NCBI RefSeq assembly: GCF_900199405.1
Contig: NZ_LT963430.1
Location: 1,457,605-1,521,604 of the forward strand
Origin: Beduinella massiliensis
GTDB taxonomy: Bacteria; Bacillota; Clostridia; Christensenellales; Aristaeellaceae
Reading direction: 5' to 3'
Length of the DNA: 64,000 bases
Position numbers and translations under genes: made by a program. Under the pieces are notes generated by a model, which saw only the letters and a program-made list of their open reading frames with translations, was not told where the DNA came from and did no database searches. Positions 1 to 7,961 of the stretch are shown piece by piece (the stretch's first letter is position 1; each line of letters begins with the position of its first letter).

Positions 1-567
1 CGCCTGCGACCAGGGGACGAACTCGCTGTCGCCGTGCTCGCCCATCACGTAGGCGTGCACGTTGCGGGGATCGACCGAGAAATATTGTCCCAGCAGGTAG
101 CGCAATCGAGCGGTATCCAGCGCCGTGCCCGTGCCGATCACGCGGCCGGGCGCAAAGCCCGAAAGCGCGAGCGTCAGGCGGGTCATGACGTCCACGGGGT
201 TCGTCGCCACCAGGAAGAGCCCGGAAAAACCTGAACGGAGTACGGGCTCCACGATGGAACCGAAGACCGCCGCATTCCGCGAAAGCAGCGCCGGGCGCGA
301 TTCGCCGGGCTTTTGCGCGACGCCGGCGGAGATGACCACGACGTCCGCGTCCGCGCAGTCCTCATAATGCCCGGCGGCGATGCGCATGTGGGATGGAGAA
401 AAGGCGAGTCCATGGTTGAGGTCCATCGCTTCGCCTTTGGCGCGCGCCTCGTCGATGTCGATGAGCAGCAGCTCGTCGCAGGCGCTCTGGTTGAGAAGCG
501 CGTAGGCGTAACTCATGCCGACCATGCCGGTGCCGATGAGCACGACCTTGCGGGATTGTGGATTCAT
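1..567 (-). CDS. ldh: L-lactate dehydrogenase (C-terminus outside window)
   Basis: Cytoplasmic NAD-dependent enzyme that interconverts pyruvate and lactate. The visible 189 N-terminal residues begin MNPQSRKVVLIGTG and contain the Rossmann GxGxxG motif (GTGMVG). The substrate-loop stretch is AQKPGESR; its Gln at the specificity position points to lactate rather than malate. The NP(V/I)D motif of the NAD site (ATNPVDV), the TALDTARLR helix and the catalytic-His motif HGDSEF also follow. The ATG at 567 is preceded by a GGAGGG site (574-579). The gene runs off the left edge, so roughly the last 40% is missing. No clear promoter was resolved in the 96 bp shared with the divergent gene at 664. Confidence 0.93.
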   Translation of the reverse strand, partial: MNPQSRKVVLIGTGMVGMSYAYALLNQSACDELLLIDIDEARAKGEAMDLNHGLAFSPSHMRIAAGHYEDCADADVVVISAGVAQKPGESRPALLSRNAAVFGSIVEPVLRSGFSGLFLVATNPVDVMTRLTLALSGFAPGRVIGTGTALDTARLRYLLGQYFSVDPRNVHAYVMGEHGDSEFVPWSQA

Positions 568-663
568 GGCGTTCCCTCCGCTATTTAAAGTGCTCCCTTA
601 GTATGCGCAAGAAAATAAAATGCATGATCGTTTATTGGACAAACAGTGCTCGGAGGATGCAGG

Positions 664-1404
664 ATGCGAAATATACTTGGCGCGGCCGCCCTTGCGCTTG
701 CGCTGGCATGGACTGGCGCGGCAGCCGCGGAACAGACGATAGCGATCGGGGCGCAGCAGAGCGGCGCACCGATCGGGGTGGAGAGCCTCGTCGCGTACGA
801 CGTGGCGCTCACGGGTTTCCCCGACTATGAACACGACGTGGACGTGGTATTCATGGAGGACGGAAAGGAGCTTGAGCCGCCGCAGGACGTCTCGATGGCG
901 GGCATCGACGGTGCGCCGACGGACAAGACGCTGACGCTGCGCGTAGGGCCCAACGCCAAGGCGGGAGAATATGCCTTCGCGCTGCGCGTAAACGGCGTGC
1001 TGTCCGCTCCGGAGGGACGGCTTGCCGTAGGTGAGGCCATCGCGGAGGAGGCGCTTTGGGCGAGAGACGAAGCCGCGGATGTAGAGGCGGAGGTGCGCTA
1101 TGCGTTCGGGGGGCGCTTCCGGACGGGAGACAAATTGACGCTGGAAGCGTTGACGAACAAAGACGGATCGCTTGCGCTCACGCTTTCGGTGCTAAACGAA
1201 GAGGGCGTACCTTCCGCCCTGCTGGATCGGCTGAGCGTTCAGGTCACGCTGCCGGAGGGCTGGGAGACCGCGACCGCGGCGCTCCTGCTGCCGGATGGGC
1301 AGCAAAAAAGCCTGCACACGGCAGGCGGGGAAGGACGTATTTCATTTGCGCTTCAGGAAAACGGGACGGTTCGGCTGCGGCGTCAGCAGGGACGCGACAA
1401 CTGA
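664..1404 (+). CDS. Secreted protein of unknown function
   Basis: A 246-residue protein with a clear signal peptide: short positive start (MRN), a hydrophobic Leu/Ala core, and a likely signal peptidase I site around AAAAEQ near residue 22. The remainder is acidic and rich in beta-prone stretches; an early segment (about residues 25-125) looks like an Ig-like or CARDB-like fold, but I recognise no family. The start at 664 is chosen because GGAGGA (652-657) sits at good spacing; an upstream in-frame ATG at 646 would put charged residues before the signal. The 3' end overlaps the convergent XRE gene by 22 bp. Confidence 0.72.
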   Translation: MRNILGAAALALALAWTGAAAAEQTIAIGAQQSGAPIGVESLVAYDVALTGFPDYEHDVDVVFMEDGKELEPPQDVSMAGIDGAPTDKTLTLRVGPNAKAGEYAFALRVNGVLSAPEGRLAVGEAIAEEALWARDEAADVEAEVRYAFGGRFRTGDKLTLEALTNKDGSLALTLSVLNEEGVPSALLDRLSVQVTLPEGWETATAALLLPDGQQKSLHTAGGEGRISFALQENGTVRLRRQQGRDN

Positions 1405-1697
1405 AGAATGATCTCCGCGACGGCGCGCCTCTTTTTCGGCGTGAGGCGCGAAAAGGCGAGGATGGCCTCCATGTCTGCGCGCGTCAGCGCATCGCCGGAC
1501 GGTTCGGTCAAGCGGGACGTCTGGCACGAGAGCGCCCCGCACAGGCGGCTCAGCAGGGATTCGCTGATCTCGCTGTCCTGACTTTCCAGGTGCTCGATGT
1601 CCGCCTTGTGCAGCCCCAAATAAAAGGCGAGCTCCTTTTGCGTGATGCCCAGCGCGTGACGTCGCTTGCACAGGGCGCTGGCGCAGAGCACTGGCAT
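1383..1697 (-). CDS. Small XRE-like helix-turn-helix protein
   Basis: A 104-residue protein beginning MPVLCASALCKRR. Residues about 10-55 match an XRE/Cro-type HTH: 'LGITQKELAFYLGLHKADIEHLE' has the pattern of helices 2 and 3, with the TQKELA motif. The C-terminal part is helical and unassigned. The ATG at 1697 is preferred because AAGGAGG lies about 8 bp upstream, embedded in the last codons of the upstream methyltransferase gene, so the two genes are translationally close and probably co-transcribed. It is likely a DNA-binding regulator, but no target can be named. Confidence 0.7.
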   Translation of the reverse strand: MPVLCASALCKRRHALGITQKELAFYLGLHKADIEHLESQDSEISESLLSRLCGALSCQTSRLTEPSGDALTRADMEAILAFSRLTPKKRRAVAEIILQLSRPC

Positions 1698-1701
1698 GCG
1701 C

Positions 1702-2841
1702 TTATCCCTCCTTTTTTCGGGCAAAAAAGGTCATGAACTCACATTCTAGGCGGCCGTTGTAAAAACGCCGCTTTTTGTCCGCCCTGCGGCCGTAGCATCG
1801 CTCAAATCCCGGATGCGAGGTGATACAGGCGAGGTGGAAGCCTGGATAGCGGCGGCTGAGCAGGCCCAGATCGCGGTACAGCGCCTCGCAGGCCTTTCGG
1901 TCGGAAAGGCGCTCGCCGTATGGCGGGTTGAGCAGGAATGTGCCCCGCGGCGCGTCAGGCTGAATGTCCCGCATGTCGCAAACCTCGAGCGGCACGCGTC
2001 CCGCAAGCCCGGCCTGTGCAAGATGGCGGCGTGCGAGCTCGACGGCCTCCGGATCGATGTCGCTGCCATAGATGCCTTCGACCTTCTCCGGGCCAAAGCG
2101 GGCATTCGCCTCCTCGCGAAGGCGCGCCATTTCCGCTTTCGGCATGAAGCGCCACTGCTCGCAGTCGAACGGACGGGTGAGGCCGGGGGCGCGATCCGCC
2201 ATGCGCATGGCCGCTTCGATCAGCAGGGTTCCGGTTCCGCACATGGGATCCACGAGCGTCTGGCCGGGACGCCAAGGGGCGAGCTGCACCAGCGCGGCGG
2301 CCAGCGTCTCGCGCAGCGGCGCTTCTCCGTTCCACGTGCGATAACCGCGTCGGTTCAGGGCGGTGCCGCTGGCGTCGAGCGTGACCTGCGCTACGTCGCC
2401 GTGCAGCGCGACATCCACCGCGTAGGTTTCGCCGCTTTCGTCGAACCACGTGCGCCGGTAAGACGTTTTCAGCTTCTCGACGATCGCCTTTTTGGTGATC
2501 GCCTGGCAGTCGCTGACGCTCATGAGCGTCGAGCGCGCACAGCGCCCGCGCACGGGGAAGCGCCCGTCTTCGGGAATGTAGTCGGCCCAGGGAAGGGCGC
2601 GCACGCCCTCAAAGAGCTGGTCGAACGTCGTAGCCGGAAAGCGGCCGACCACCAGCAGCACACGATCCGCGCAGCGCAGCCAGAGGTTCGCCATAAACGC
2701 CTGCTCCGGCGCGGCGGTAAAGCGCGCGCCGCCGTTTTCCGCGCGCGCGTCGATGCCCATGTGCTTCAGTTCATTGGCGACGATTCCTTCGAGCCCGAAA
2801 GCGGCGGTCGCCAGCCATTCATAGGGTTTACTGTTCGTCAT
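1702..2841 (-). CDS. THUMP-domain 23S rRNA methyltransferase (RlmL/YpsC type)
   Basis: A 379-residue class I SAM-dependent RNA methyltransferase expected to methylate guanine N2 in 23S rRNA. An N-terminal ferredoxin-like and THUMP region (about residues 5-155) binds RNA. The catalytic Rossmann domain carries the SAM motif DPMCGTGTLLIEAA and the base-flipping motif NPPYGERL. The length matches the single-domain Firmicutes YpsC group rather than the longer bifunctional RlmKL. The start at 2841 (MTNSKPYEW) has AAAGGAGA just upstream; a longer reading to 2907 lacks a site. A TTGACG-17-TATACT promoter lies at 2876-2904. The XRE gene follows immediately. Confidence 0.9.
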   Translation of the reverse strand: MTNSKPYEWLATAAFGLEGIVANELKHMGIDARAENGGARFTAAPEQAFMANLWLRCADRVLLVVGRFPATTFDQLFEGVRALPWADYIPEDGRFPVRGRCARSTLMSVSDCQAITKKAIVEKLKTSYRRTWFDESGETYAVDVALHGDVAQVTLDASGTALNRRGYRTWNGEAPLRETLAAALVQLAPWRPGQTLVDPMCGTGTLLIEAAMRMADRAPGLTRPFDCEQWRFMPKAEMARLREEANARFGPEKVEGIYGSDIDPEAVELARRHLAQAGLAGRVPLEVCDMRDIQPDAPRGTFLLNPPYGERLSDRKACEALYRDLGLLSRRYPGFHLACITSHPGFERCYGRRADKKRRFYNGRLECEFMTFFARKKEG

Positions 2842-2875
2842 AAGGTCTCCTTTATCACCGGGTAGGGATGATTCC

Positions 2876-2904
2876 AGTATAAACCGCCGGGGCGTGTGCG
2901 TCAA
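2876..2904 (-). promoter_or_regulatory. Sigma-A promoter of the THUMP methyltransferase gene
   Basis: On the minus strand, TTGACG (2904-2899), a 17-bp spacer and TATACT (2881-2876). It is 35 bp upstream of the ATG at 2841. Confidence 0.7.
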
Positions 2905-2973
2905 CATTTTATGGGCGGCGTGCGGGAATCATTGACCAACCTCGGTAAAATGGCACAAAAAGGTGCGCGGGAC

Positions 2974-3002
2974 TGTTCAAACCCCGGGAAAATTGATATA
3001 AT
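2974..3002 (+). promoter_or_regulatory. Promoter of fba
   Basis: A perfect -10 TATAAT (2997-3002) lies 17 bp after a weak -35 TGTTCA (2974-2979). The transcript would start near 3009, just before the 3014-3028 palindrome. Confidence 0.65.
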
Positions 3003-3013
3003 AAGACGAAACA

Positions 3014-3028
3014 CGAGAAACTTTCTCG
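3014..3028. promoter_or_regulatory. Palindrome in the fba leader (candidate operator)
   Basis: CGAGAAA-C-TTTCTCG is a perfect 7-bp inverted repeat around one base. It lies at the expected transcription start and 22 bp before the GTG, so it could be a repressor site or a small leader hairpin. Confidence 0.4.
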
Positions 3029-3050
3029 CGAGAGATAAGGAGTGATTGAA

Positions 3051-3995
3051 GTGGCTCTGGTGAATACCACCGAAATGTTCAAGAAGGCGTACGCGGGCGG
3101 CTACGCAATCGGCGCGTTCAACGTGAACAACATGGAAATCGTACAGGGCATTACCGAGGCGGCGATTCTGGAGAAGGCGCCGGTCATCCTGCAGGTTTCC
3201 AAGGGAGCGCGCGCTTATGCCAAGCACGTATACCTCGTCAAGCTCGTCGAGGCCGCGCTTCAGGACGCAAAGGATTCCGGCGTGGATCTGCCCATCGCGC
3301 TGCACTTGGACCATGGTCCCGACTTTGAAACCTGCAAGAGCTGCATTGACGGCGGATTCACCTCTGTCATGATCGACGGCTCGCACCTGCCGCTCGAAGA
3401 AAACATCGAGCAGACCCGCCGCGTGGTCGAGTACGCCCACAAGTACGGCGTCACCGTCGAGGCGGAGCTGGGCCGTCTGGCCGGCGTCGAGGACGACGTG
3501 AAGGTTCAGGCGGACGATGCGCTCTACACCGACCCTAACGAGGTCGAGGAGTTTGTCAACTCCACGGGCGTCGACTCCCTCGCGATCGCCATCGGCACCA
3601 GCCACGGCGCTTACAAGTTCAAGGGCGAGCCGCACCTGCGCTTTGATATCCTGGAGGAAGTCTCACGCCGTCTGCCGGGCTTCCCGATCGTGCTGCACGG
3701 CGCGTCCTCCGTCATGCCGGAGTACGTGGAGATGATCAACAAGTTCGGCGGAAATATGCCGGGCGCGCAGGGTGTGCCGGAAGAGATGCTGCGCAAGGCG
3801 GCTTCCATGGCGGTCTGCAAGATCAACGTGGATTCCGACCTGCGTCTGGCCATGACCGGCGTAATCCGCAAGCAGTTCGCGGAGCATCCGGATCAGTTTG
3901 ACCCGCGCCAGTATCTGTCGCCCGCCCGTACGGCGCTTCGCGACATGGTGCGCCACAAAATCGTCAATGTGATGGGCTGCAACGGCAAGGCCTGA
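3051..3995 (+). CDS. fba: Class II fructose-1,6-bisphosphate aldolase
   Basis: A zinc-dependent glycolytic enzyme that cleaves fructose 1,6-bisphosphate to dihydroxyacetone phosphate and glyceraldehyde 3-phosphate. The 314-residue protein starts MALVNTTEMFKKAY, as in Firmicutes Fba. It contains the LHLDHG metal/catalytic motif, the VEAELGRLAG segment and the phosphate-binding IGTSHGAYKF and VLHGASSV motifs. The GTG at 3051 is chosen over an in-frame GTG at 3042 because AAGGAG (3037-3042) is 8 bp from it. It appears monocistronic, with its own promoter and a strong terminator. Confidence 0.96.
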   Translation: MALVNTTEMFKKAYAGGYAIGAFNVNNMEIVQGITEAAILEKAPVILQVSKGARAYAKHVYLVKLVEAALQDAKDSGVDLPIALHLDHGPDFETCKSCIDGGFTSVMIDGSHLPLEENIEQTRRVVEYAHKYGVTVEAELGRLAGVEDDVKVQADDALYTDPNEVEEFVNSTGVDSLAIAIGTSHGAYKFKGEPHLRFDILEEVSRRLPGFPIVLHGASSVMPEYVEMINKFGGNMPGAQGVPEEMLRKAASMAVCKINVDSDLRLAMTGVIRKQFAEHPDQFDPRQYLSPARTALRDMVRHKIVNVMGCNGKA

Positions 3996-4010
3996 TCCCC
4001 CTTAAAACCA

Positions 4011-4056
4011 ATACGGCACGGAAGCGTCAAGGCGCACCGTGCCGTATCTTTTTTTA
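4011..4056 (+). terminator. Rho-independent terminator of fba
   Basis: An 11-bp perfect stem ATACGGCACGG / CCGTGCCGTAT (4011-4021 and 4037-4047) is followed by a run of eight T. Confidence 0.9.
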
Positions 4057-4057
4057 A

Positions 4058-4090
4058 ACGCGCGAAGGGATATCCCGCGCGTTTTTATTT
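4058..4090 (+). terminator. Second hairpin downstream of fba
   Basis: ACGCGCG (4058-4064) pairs with CGCGCGT (4076-4082), followed by a T-rich tail (TTTTTATTTT). It may be a back-up terminator to the one at 4011. Confidence 0.55.
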
Positions 4091-4153
4091 TATAGAGACG
4101 CATGGGTTATCCGCCGCACGGGGCGAGTCGTTGGCTGGCGTTTCTGCGAAGGT

Positions 4154-5008
4154 TCAGGGCGTCTCGATGTCGCGTTTTTTCTCTGCAATCCGAAAGTTCA
4201 GGGAGGTTTTGTCCTTATGGGTCGAACGATAGGCGCGGGGGGTCGTCCCCGTTTCCTCGCTGAAGGCGCGGTTGAACGTGCGCAGGCTTTCAAAGCCGCA
4301 TTGTTCCGCGATTTCGGCCATGGAGAATTCCGTAAAGGCGAGGCGGCGCTTAGCTGCGGCCACGCGCATGGACTTCAGGTAGGAATTGAAGCCGATGCCG
4401 ATCTGCTGATTGCAGATGCGGGACAACTTGAACTGCGAGATGTTGAGATCTTCGGCGGCCTGGCTGAGCGTGATGGGCTTGTAGAGGTACTCGTGCAGGT
4501 AGAGGAGCACCCGATCCTCGATGGTGGGTTCCTTCTGCTCGATCGGATGGGGCGGGTTGGCGTCGAAAAGATACCCCAGCATGGTGTTGAGCAGGCCAAT
4601 ATGGGTGATCATGTTGGATTGGCGCGTCTGTTCGTCCAGCAGCAGACCGAGCACCCTGTCGACGCTGTCGGAATACTGCCCCTTGCGGAAGATCGGGTTG
4701 GGCAGGTTGTATCTGCCGGAGAAAAAAGGGTTCTGCACGAGCACGTCGTCGGAGAGCAGCGCAAACGCGAAGATGTCGGAGGAATTTCGCGTCATATAGC
4801 TGTGGCGGTGATAGGGCATGACGATGCTGATATCCCCGGCGCGCAGGTTGTAGCTCTTTTTGTCGATGGTGACCTGCACGTTGCCCGAAAGTACATAAAC
4901 GCCCTCCACCCCCATGTGGACATGCTGAATGTAGGATAGATTTTCGATACGGCTGTAGGTGTAGCCGTGCGTATATACATTCGGGTAGAAAAGCTCTTTA
5001 TTAAGCAT
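4154..5008 (-). CDS. AraC-family transcriptional regulator
   Basis: A 284-residue regulator. The N-terminal half is a cupin-type sensing domain ('GVEGVYVLSGNVQVTI', 'AGDISIVMPYHRH'), typical of regulators responding to small ligands. The C-terminal residues about 165-265 form the two HTH motifs of AraC/XylS ('ITLSQAAEDLNISQFKLSRI' and 'SMAEIAEQCGFESLRTFNRAF'). The start at 5008 has GGGGAGGTGG upstream. The gene is divergent from the 13-kb peptide operon and separated from it by 431 bp of regulatory DNA, so it is the natural candidate for that operon's ligand-dependent regulator. This role is inferred from position only. Confidence 0.9.
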   Translation of the reverse strand: MLNKELFYPNVYTHGYTYSRIENLSYIQHVHMGVEGVYVLSGNVQVTIDKKSYNLRAGDISIVMPYHRHSYMTRNSSDIFAFALLSDDVLVQNPFFSGRYNLPNPIFRKGQYSDSVDRVLGLLLDEQTRQSNMITHIGLLNTMLGYLFDANPPHPIEQKEPTIEDRVLLYLHEYLYKPITLSQAAEDLNISQFKLSRICNQQIGIGFNSYLKSMRVAAAKRRLAFTEFSMAEIAEQCGFESLRTFNRAFSEETGTTPRAYRSTHKDKTSLNFRIAEKKRDIETP

Positions 5009-5048
5009 TCAGCCACCTCCCCTGCAGTCGGAACACTCAATGTGTAAC

Positions 5049-5078
5049 AGTATAATAGCATTCGACAAGAATTGTCAA
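5049..5078 (-). promoter_or_regulatory. Promoter of the AraC-type regulator
   Basis: On the minus strand, a consensus TTGACA (5078-5073), an 18-bp spacer and TATACT (5054-5049), about 40 bp upstream of the ATG. Confidence 0.7.
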
Positions 5079-5203
5079 GTTGAGATGCAGAAGTTGGCGA
5101 ATTAACGCGCTAAAATCTCTCGTTCACATAGACAAAACTACGAGCCTTTTTTTATTGGATAGGCGAAGAATCTGCTGTATTTCCGGGTCAGGTATTCGGA
5201 AAG

Positions 5204-5235
5204 GGCCAATTTAAGGGCAGATGCAAGAATTGGCC
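5204..5235. promoter_or_regulatory. Inverted repeat GGCCAATT-N16-AATTGGCC
   Basis: Two perfect 8-bp arms (5204-5211 and 5228-5235) lie with their centres 24 bp apart, 64 bp before the -35 box of the peptide operon. The position suits an activator or repressor site. No binder is known. Confidence 0.4.
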
Positions 5236-5298
5236 GGTTTGGGGCTCGCAAAAAGCATGAATAAACACATCGCAAACGGGATTTTTGCAAAAACGAAG

Positions 5299-5327
5299 TT
5301 GACAAAAATGAATTAATGAAATATAAT
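5299..5327 (+). promoter_or_regulatory. Consensus sigma-A promoter of the peptide operon
   Basis: TTGACA (5299-5304), exactly 17 bp, then TATAAT (5322-5327): both hexamers match consensus. A leader of roughly 105 bp precedes the first ATG at 5440. Confidence 0.85.
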
Positions 5328-5439
5328 CCATGCAAATTAAACCGATTGTGTGCGGAATGTTGGCAAGGAAAACCCGGTAATGTAAATATTAACAGAACTT
5401 GCATTTCGTTTTTCGAAATGTCGGAAAGGGGAAAAGCAT

Positions 5440-6195
5440 ATGAATTTTTATGAAAAGCTGGAGAAGGATCCCGCGAACCCCAATTTGTACCGCGAAACGG
5501 GTCTGGCGCTGCTGAAGGACAACCGCGTAGAGGAGGCCGTGGAGGTTTTTTCCAAGGGGCTCGTTTACAATCCCTTTGATGCGGTGATGCGCTTCTGGCG
5601 CGGGCGCAAGTTCATCGGCCGCGAGGAATACGCGCTCTCCGCGAGCGACCTGAAGCTGGCCGCGTCGATCAATCCAGAGGACTGGGAGTGCTGGTATTAC
5701 CTGGGCGTCGCCTGTTATCTGGGCGGGATGTACGAGGAGGCGAAAGCCGCGCACGGAAAGGCCAGGGAGCTGATGCTCAAGTACGGCGTGAAGGCCATTC
5801 CGGCGACCTGCGACTGGTACTGGATGATCTGCATGAAGCTGGGGCAGCCCGAAGAGGCGCAGGCGGTGCTCGAAAACGTCTATCCGGGCATGGAGACGGA
5901 GGACGGCGATTATCTGGCGCGCACGCTGCTCTACAAGGGATATTACAAGCCGGAAAACTTCGTCGAAGACCGCATGAAGGAAATCGCCAATCCGGAACGT
6001 CCGCGCATCTACGAGTTGATGCTCACCTATGGCCTGGCGAACTACCTGCACTATCAGGGGCGGGGAGACGAGGCGGTTGCCCTCCTGAAAAAGCTGGCGG
6101 AGACGCCGGACAACCGCAGCTTGTTTGCGGTAAAGCAGGCGATGCAGGATTTGGATGCGCTGGGGGTAAGCTACGAGGTTCCTGCCAAGGCGTGA
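5440..6195 (+). CDS. TPR protein, first gene of the peptide operon
   Basis: A 251-residue protein without signal peptide or membrane segment, hence probably cytoplasmic. It contains several 34-residue TPR units; the clearest are 'NLYRETGLALLKDNRVEEA', 'INPEDWECWYYLGVACYLG' and a later 'DWYWMICMKLGQPEEAQAVL'. It belongs to the same family as the three TPR proteins at 12867-15311: all share the N-P-x-D-W-x-x-x-Y-x-L-G core, the 'DW-x-x-M/L-x-LG' motif and the 'LLYKG' segment near residue 165. TPRs usually mediate protein-protein contacts. Its partner is unknown. The start has GGAAAGGGG upstream. Confidence 0.85.
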   Translation: MNFYEKLEKDPANPNLYRETGLALLKDNRVEEAVEVFSKGLVYNPFDAVMRFWRGRKFIGREEYALSASDLKLAASINPEDWECWYYLGVACYLGGMYEEAKAAHGKARELMLKYGVKAIPATCDWYWMICMKLGQPEEAQAVLENVYPGMETEDGDYLARTLLYKGYYKPENFVEDRMKEIANPERPRIYELMLTYGLANYLHYQGRGDEAVALLKKLAETPDNRSLFAVKQAMQDLDALGVSYEVPAKA

Positions 6196-6262
6196 TGATA
6201 TGCCGTCCGATCTGCCGGGCTGTGCATAGATGGGAGTCCACAACAAAAGGAGGAAGTCTTTC

Positions 6263-7834
6263 ATGAAAAAGCTCGTTACGTTGTTGCTGGCACTGGTTCT
6301 GACGCTTTCCATGACGCTTGCCTGCGTTCCTGCAGGGGCGGAAGGGGCGTACAAGGACACCATTATCTGGGTGATCGGCAACGACCAGGATTATCTCGAT
6401 CCTCAGATGAACGTCTCTAACTCCAAGGTGATTCCCCAGTTCTACGACGGCCTGATGGGGTTTGACGTGAACAACCAGGTCGTGTGCAAGATCGCGGAGA
6501 GCTACGAATCCAGCGAGGACAAGATGGTCTGGACCTTCCATCTGCGCGACGACGTCTACTTCCATTCGGGACGCCACTGCACGGCGTACGACTTTGAGGC
6601 GACCTTTAAGCGCCTGCTGGACAAGGAGAACCCGGTTCGTTACACCACCAACTACAACTACATCGAGTCCGCGGTCGCGACGGACGACTACACGTTCGTC
6701 ATCACGCTGGCGGAACCGAAGTCCTTCTTCCTGTACTCCATCGCTTCCCAGGCGACGGCGGTTCTGAACCCGGACTATATCGAAAAGTACGGCAATTCCC
6801 TGGGCGACAACGCGGAGAGCGTCGACGGCTGCGGCCCGTTCCGCTGCACCGGTTGGGCAAAGGGCGAGGAAATGCGCTTTGAGCGCTTTGACGCGTACTA
6901 CGGCGACGTGGCGCTGACCCCGAACATCGTCATGAAGATCGTGCCCGAACAGACCTCGCGCGCCATTGCCATCGAGACCAATCAGGCGGACATCGCCGAC
7001 GGCATTTCCCCTGACGACGCGGTTCGGCTCGACGGGCTGGACGGCATCAACGTCAGCAAGACGGACGGAAACGGCTGCCACCTGTTCCAGTTCAACTGCG
7101 CGTCCGACAAGGCACCCATGGCCGATCCGAAGGTACGCCTGGCAATCTGCTATGCGATCGACCGTGAGGCCATCTGCGAATACCTGTACAGCGGCTTGGG
7201 CGAGGTTCCGATGCCCTCGATCATGGGACCGTCTGTGGCGGGCTATTACGAGGCGGGCGTGCTGCCCTACGACGTGGAAAAGGCCAAGGCCCTGCTGGCA
7301 GAGGCCGGATACCCCGACGGATTCGAGATGACCGTCATGACCACCTCCGTTTACAACCGCGGCGTGGAAATGGGCGAGATTCTGGTCGAGATGCTCGGCG
7401 AGGTCGGCATCAAAGTGAAACTGGATGTCGTGGAAAAGGCGGTGTTCAGCTCTGCCTGGGGCAGCTTCACGGCGGAGGAGTTCAACGAAAAGTTCGGCTG
7501 GGACATGTTCATCATGGGATCCGGCGGAAACGCGGACTCCGACACCCTGCTTTACCGCATCATGCACACGGCTGATACGAACGTCAACAACTATGGCTTC
7601 TATTCCAACGCCGAGGTGGATGAGCTGCTTGAGAAGGGCGCCATCACCATGGACGAAGCCGAGCGCGACGCCTGCTACAAGCGCATCGCCGAAATCACCA
7701 TCTTTGAAGATCCCTTCGGATGCTACATGAACCTGCGCAAGAACGTCTACGCGCTGTCCGACGGCATCGAAGGCTTCGCGGTGAGCCCCTCCAACACCAT
7801 GGATCTGACACACCTCGTCTGCAAAGCCGAATAA
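6263..7834 (+). CDS. Peptide ABC transporter substrate-binding protein (SBP family 5)
   Basis: A 523-residue extracytoplasmic binding protein for peptides or similar solutes. The N-terminus MKKLVTLLLALVLTLSM is a signal sequence. A Cys follows in TLAC, but this matches the lipobox poorly, while PAGAEG offers a signal peptidase I site, so lipid anchoring is uncertain. Family features include 'WVIGNDQDYLDPQM', 'FHLRDDVYFHSG', 'TAYDFEATFKRL' and 'PKVRLAICYAIDREAI'. The ATG at 6263 has AAAAGGAGG upstream; an earlier in-frame start at 6230 lacks one. The permease and ATPase genes follow after a stabilising hairpin. Confidence 0.93.
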   Translation: MKKLVTLLLALVLTLSMTLACVPAGAEGAYKDTIIWVIGNDQDYLDPQMNVSNSKVIPQFYDGLMGFDVNNQVVCKIAESYESSEDKMVWTFHLRDDVYFHSGRHCTAYDFEATFKRLLDKENPVRYTTNYNYIESAVATDDYTFVITLAEPKSFFLYSIASQATAVLNPDYIEKYGNSLGDNAESVDGCGPFRCTGWAKGEEMRFERFDAYYGDVALTPNIVMKIVPEQTSRAIAIETNQADIADGISPDDAVRLDGLDGINVSKTDGNGCHLFQFNCASDKAPMADPKVRLAICYAIDREAICEYLYSGLGEVPMPSIMGPSVAGYYEAGVLPYDVEKAKALLAEAGYPDGFEMTVMTTSVYNRGVEMGEILVEMLGEVGIKVKLDVVEKAVFSSAWGSFTAEEFNEKFGWDMFIMGSGGNADSDTLLYRIMHTADTNVNNYGFYSNAEVDELLEKGAITMDEAERDACYKRIAEITIFEDPFGCYMNLRKNVYALSDGIEGFAVSPSNTMDLTHLVCKAE

Positions 7835-7869
7835 CGATGTATTAAGCTGACGCGAGGATGGCATGAATG

Positions 7870-7903
7870 GGCGGCGGGAATCTCCATAAGGATTTCCGCC
7901 GCC
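7870..7903 (+). other. mRNA hairpin between binding protein and permease genes
   Basis: GGCGGCGGGAATC (7870-7882) pairs with GATTTCCGCCGCC (7891-7903), 13 bp with one G-U pair and an 8-nt loop. There is no long T-run, so it is more likely a partial terminator or 3'-end stabiliser that raises binding-protein output relative to the permease. Confidence 0.6.
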
Positions 7904-7961
7904 GCACTTTATCCCCGCAAGCGCGATTTTTTCCAGAAGCCTGATAAAGGGGGAATTCCCG

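Larger units (their letters stand above)
5009..5439. promoter_or_regulatory. Divergent regulatory region, no gene
   Basis: This 431-bp gap is AT-rich compared with its flanks. It holds the araC-type promoter (minus), a 32-bp inverted-repeat element at 5204-5235, a perfect sigma-A promoter (plus) at 5299-5327, and a leader of about 105 bp before the TPR gene. A minus-strand reading frame at 5138-5404 has no ribosome site or family match and is not called. Confidence 0.6.

Noticed and set aside
5138-5404. A minus-strand 88-codon frame in the AraC-operon gap
   Set aside because: Overlaps the strong plus-strand promoter, has no ribosome site and no recognisable domain.
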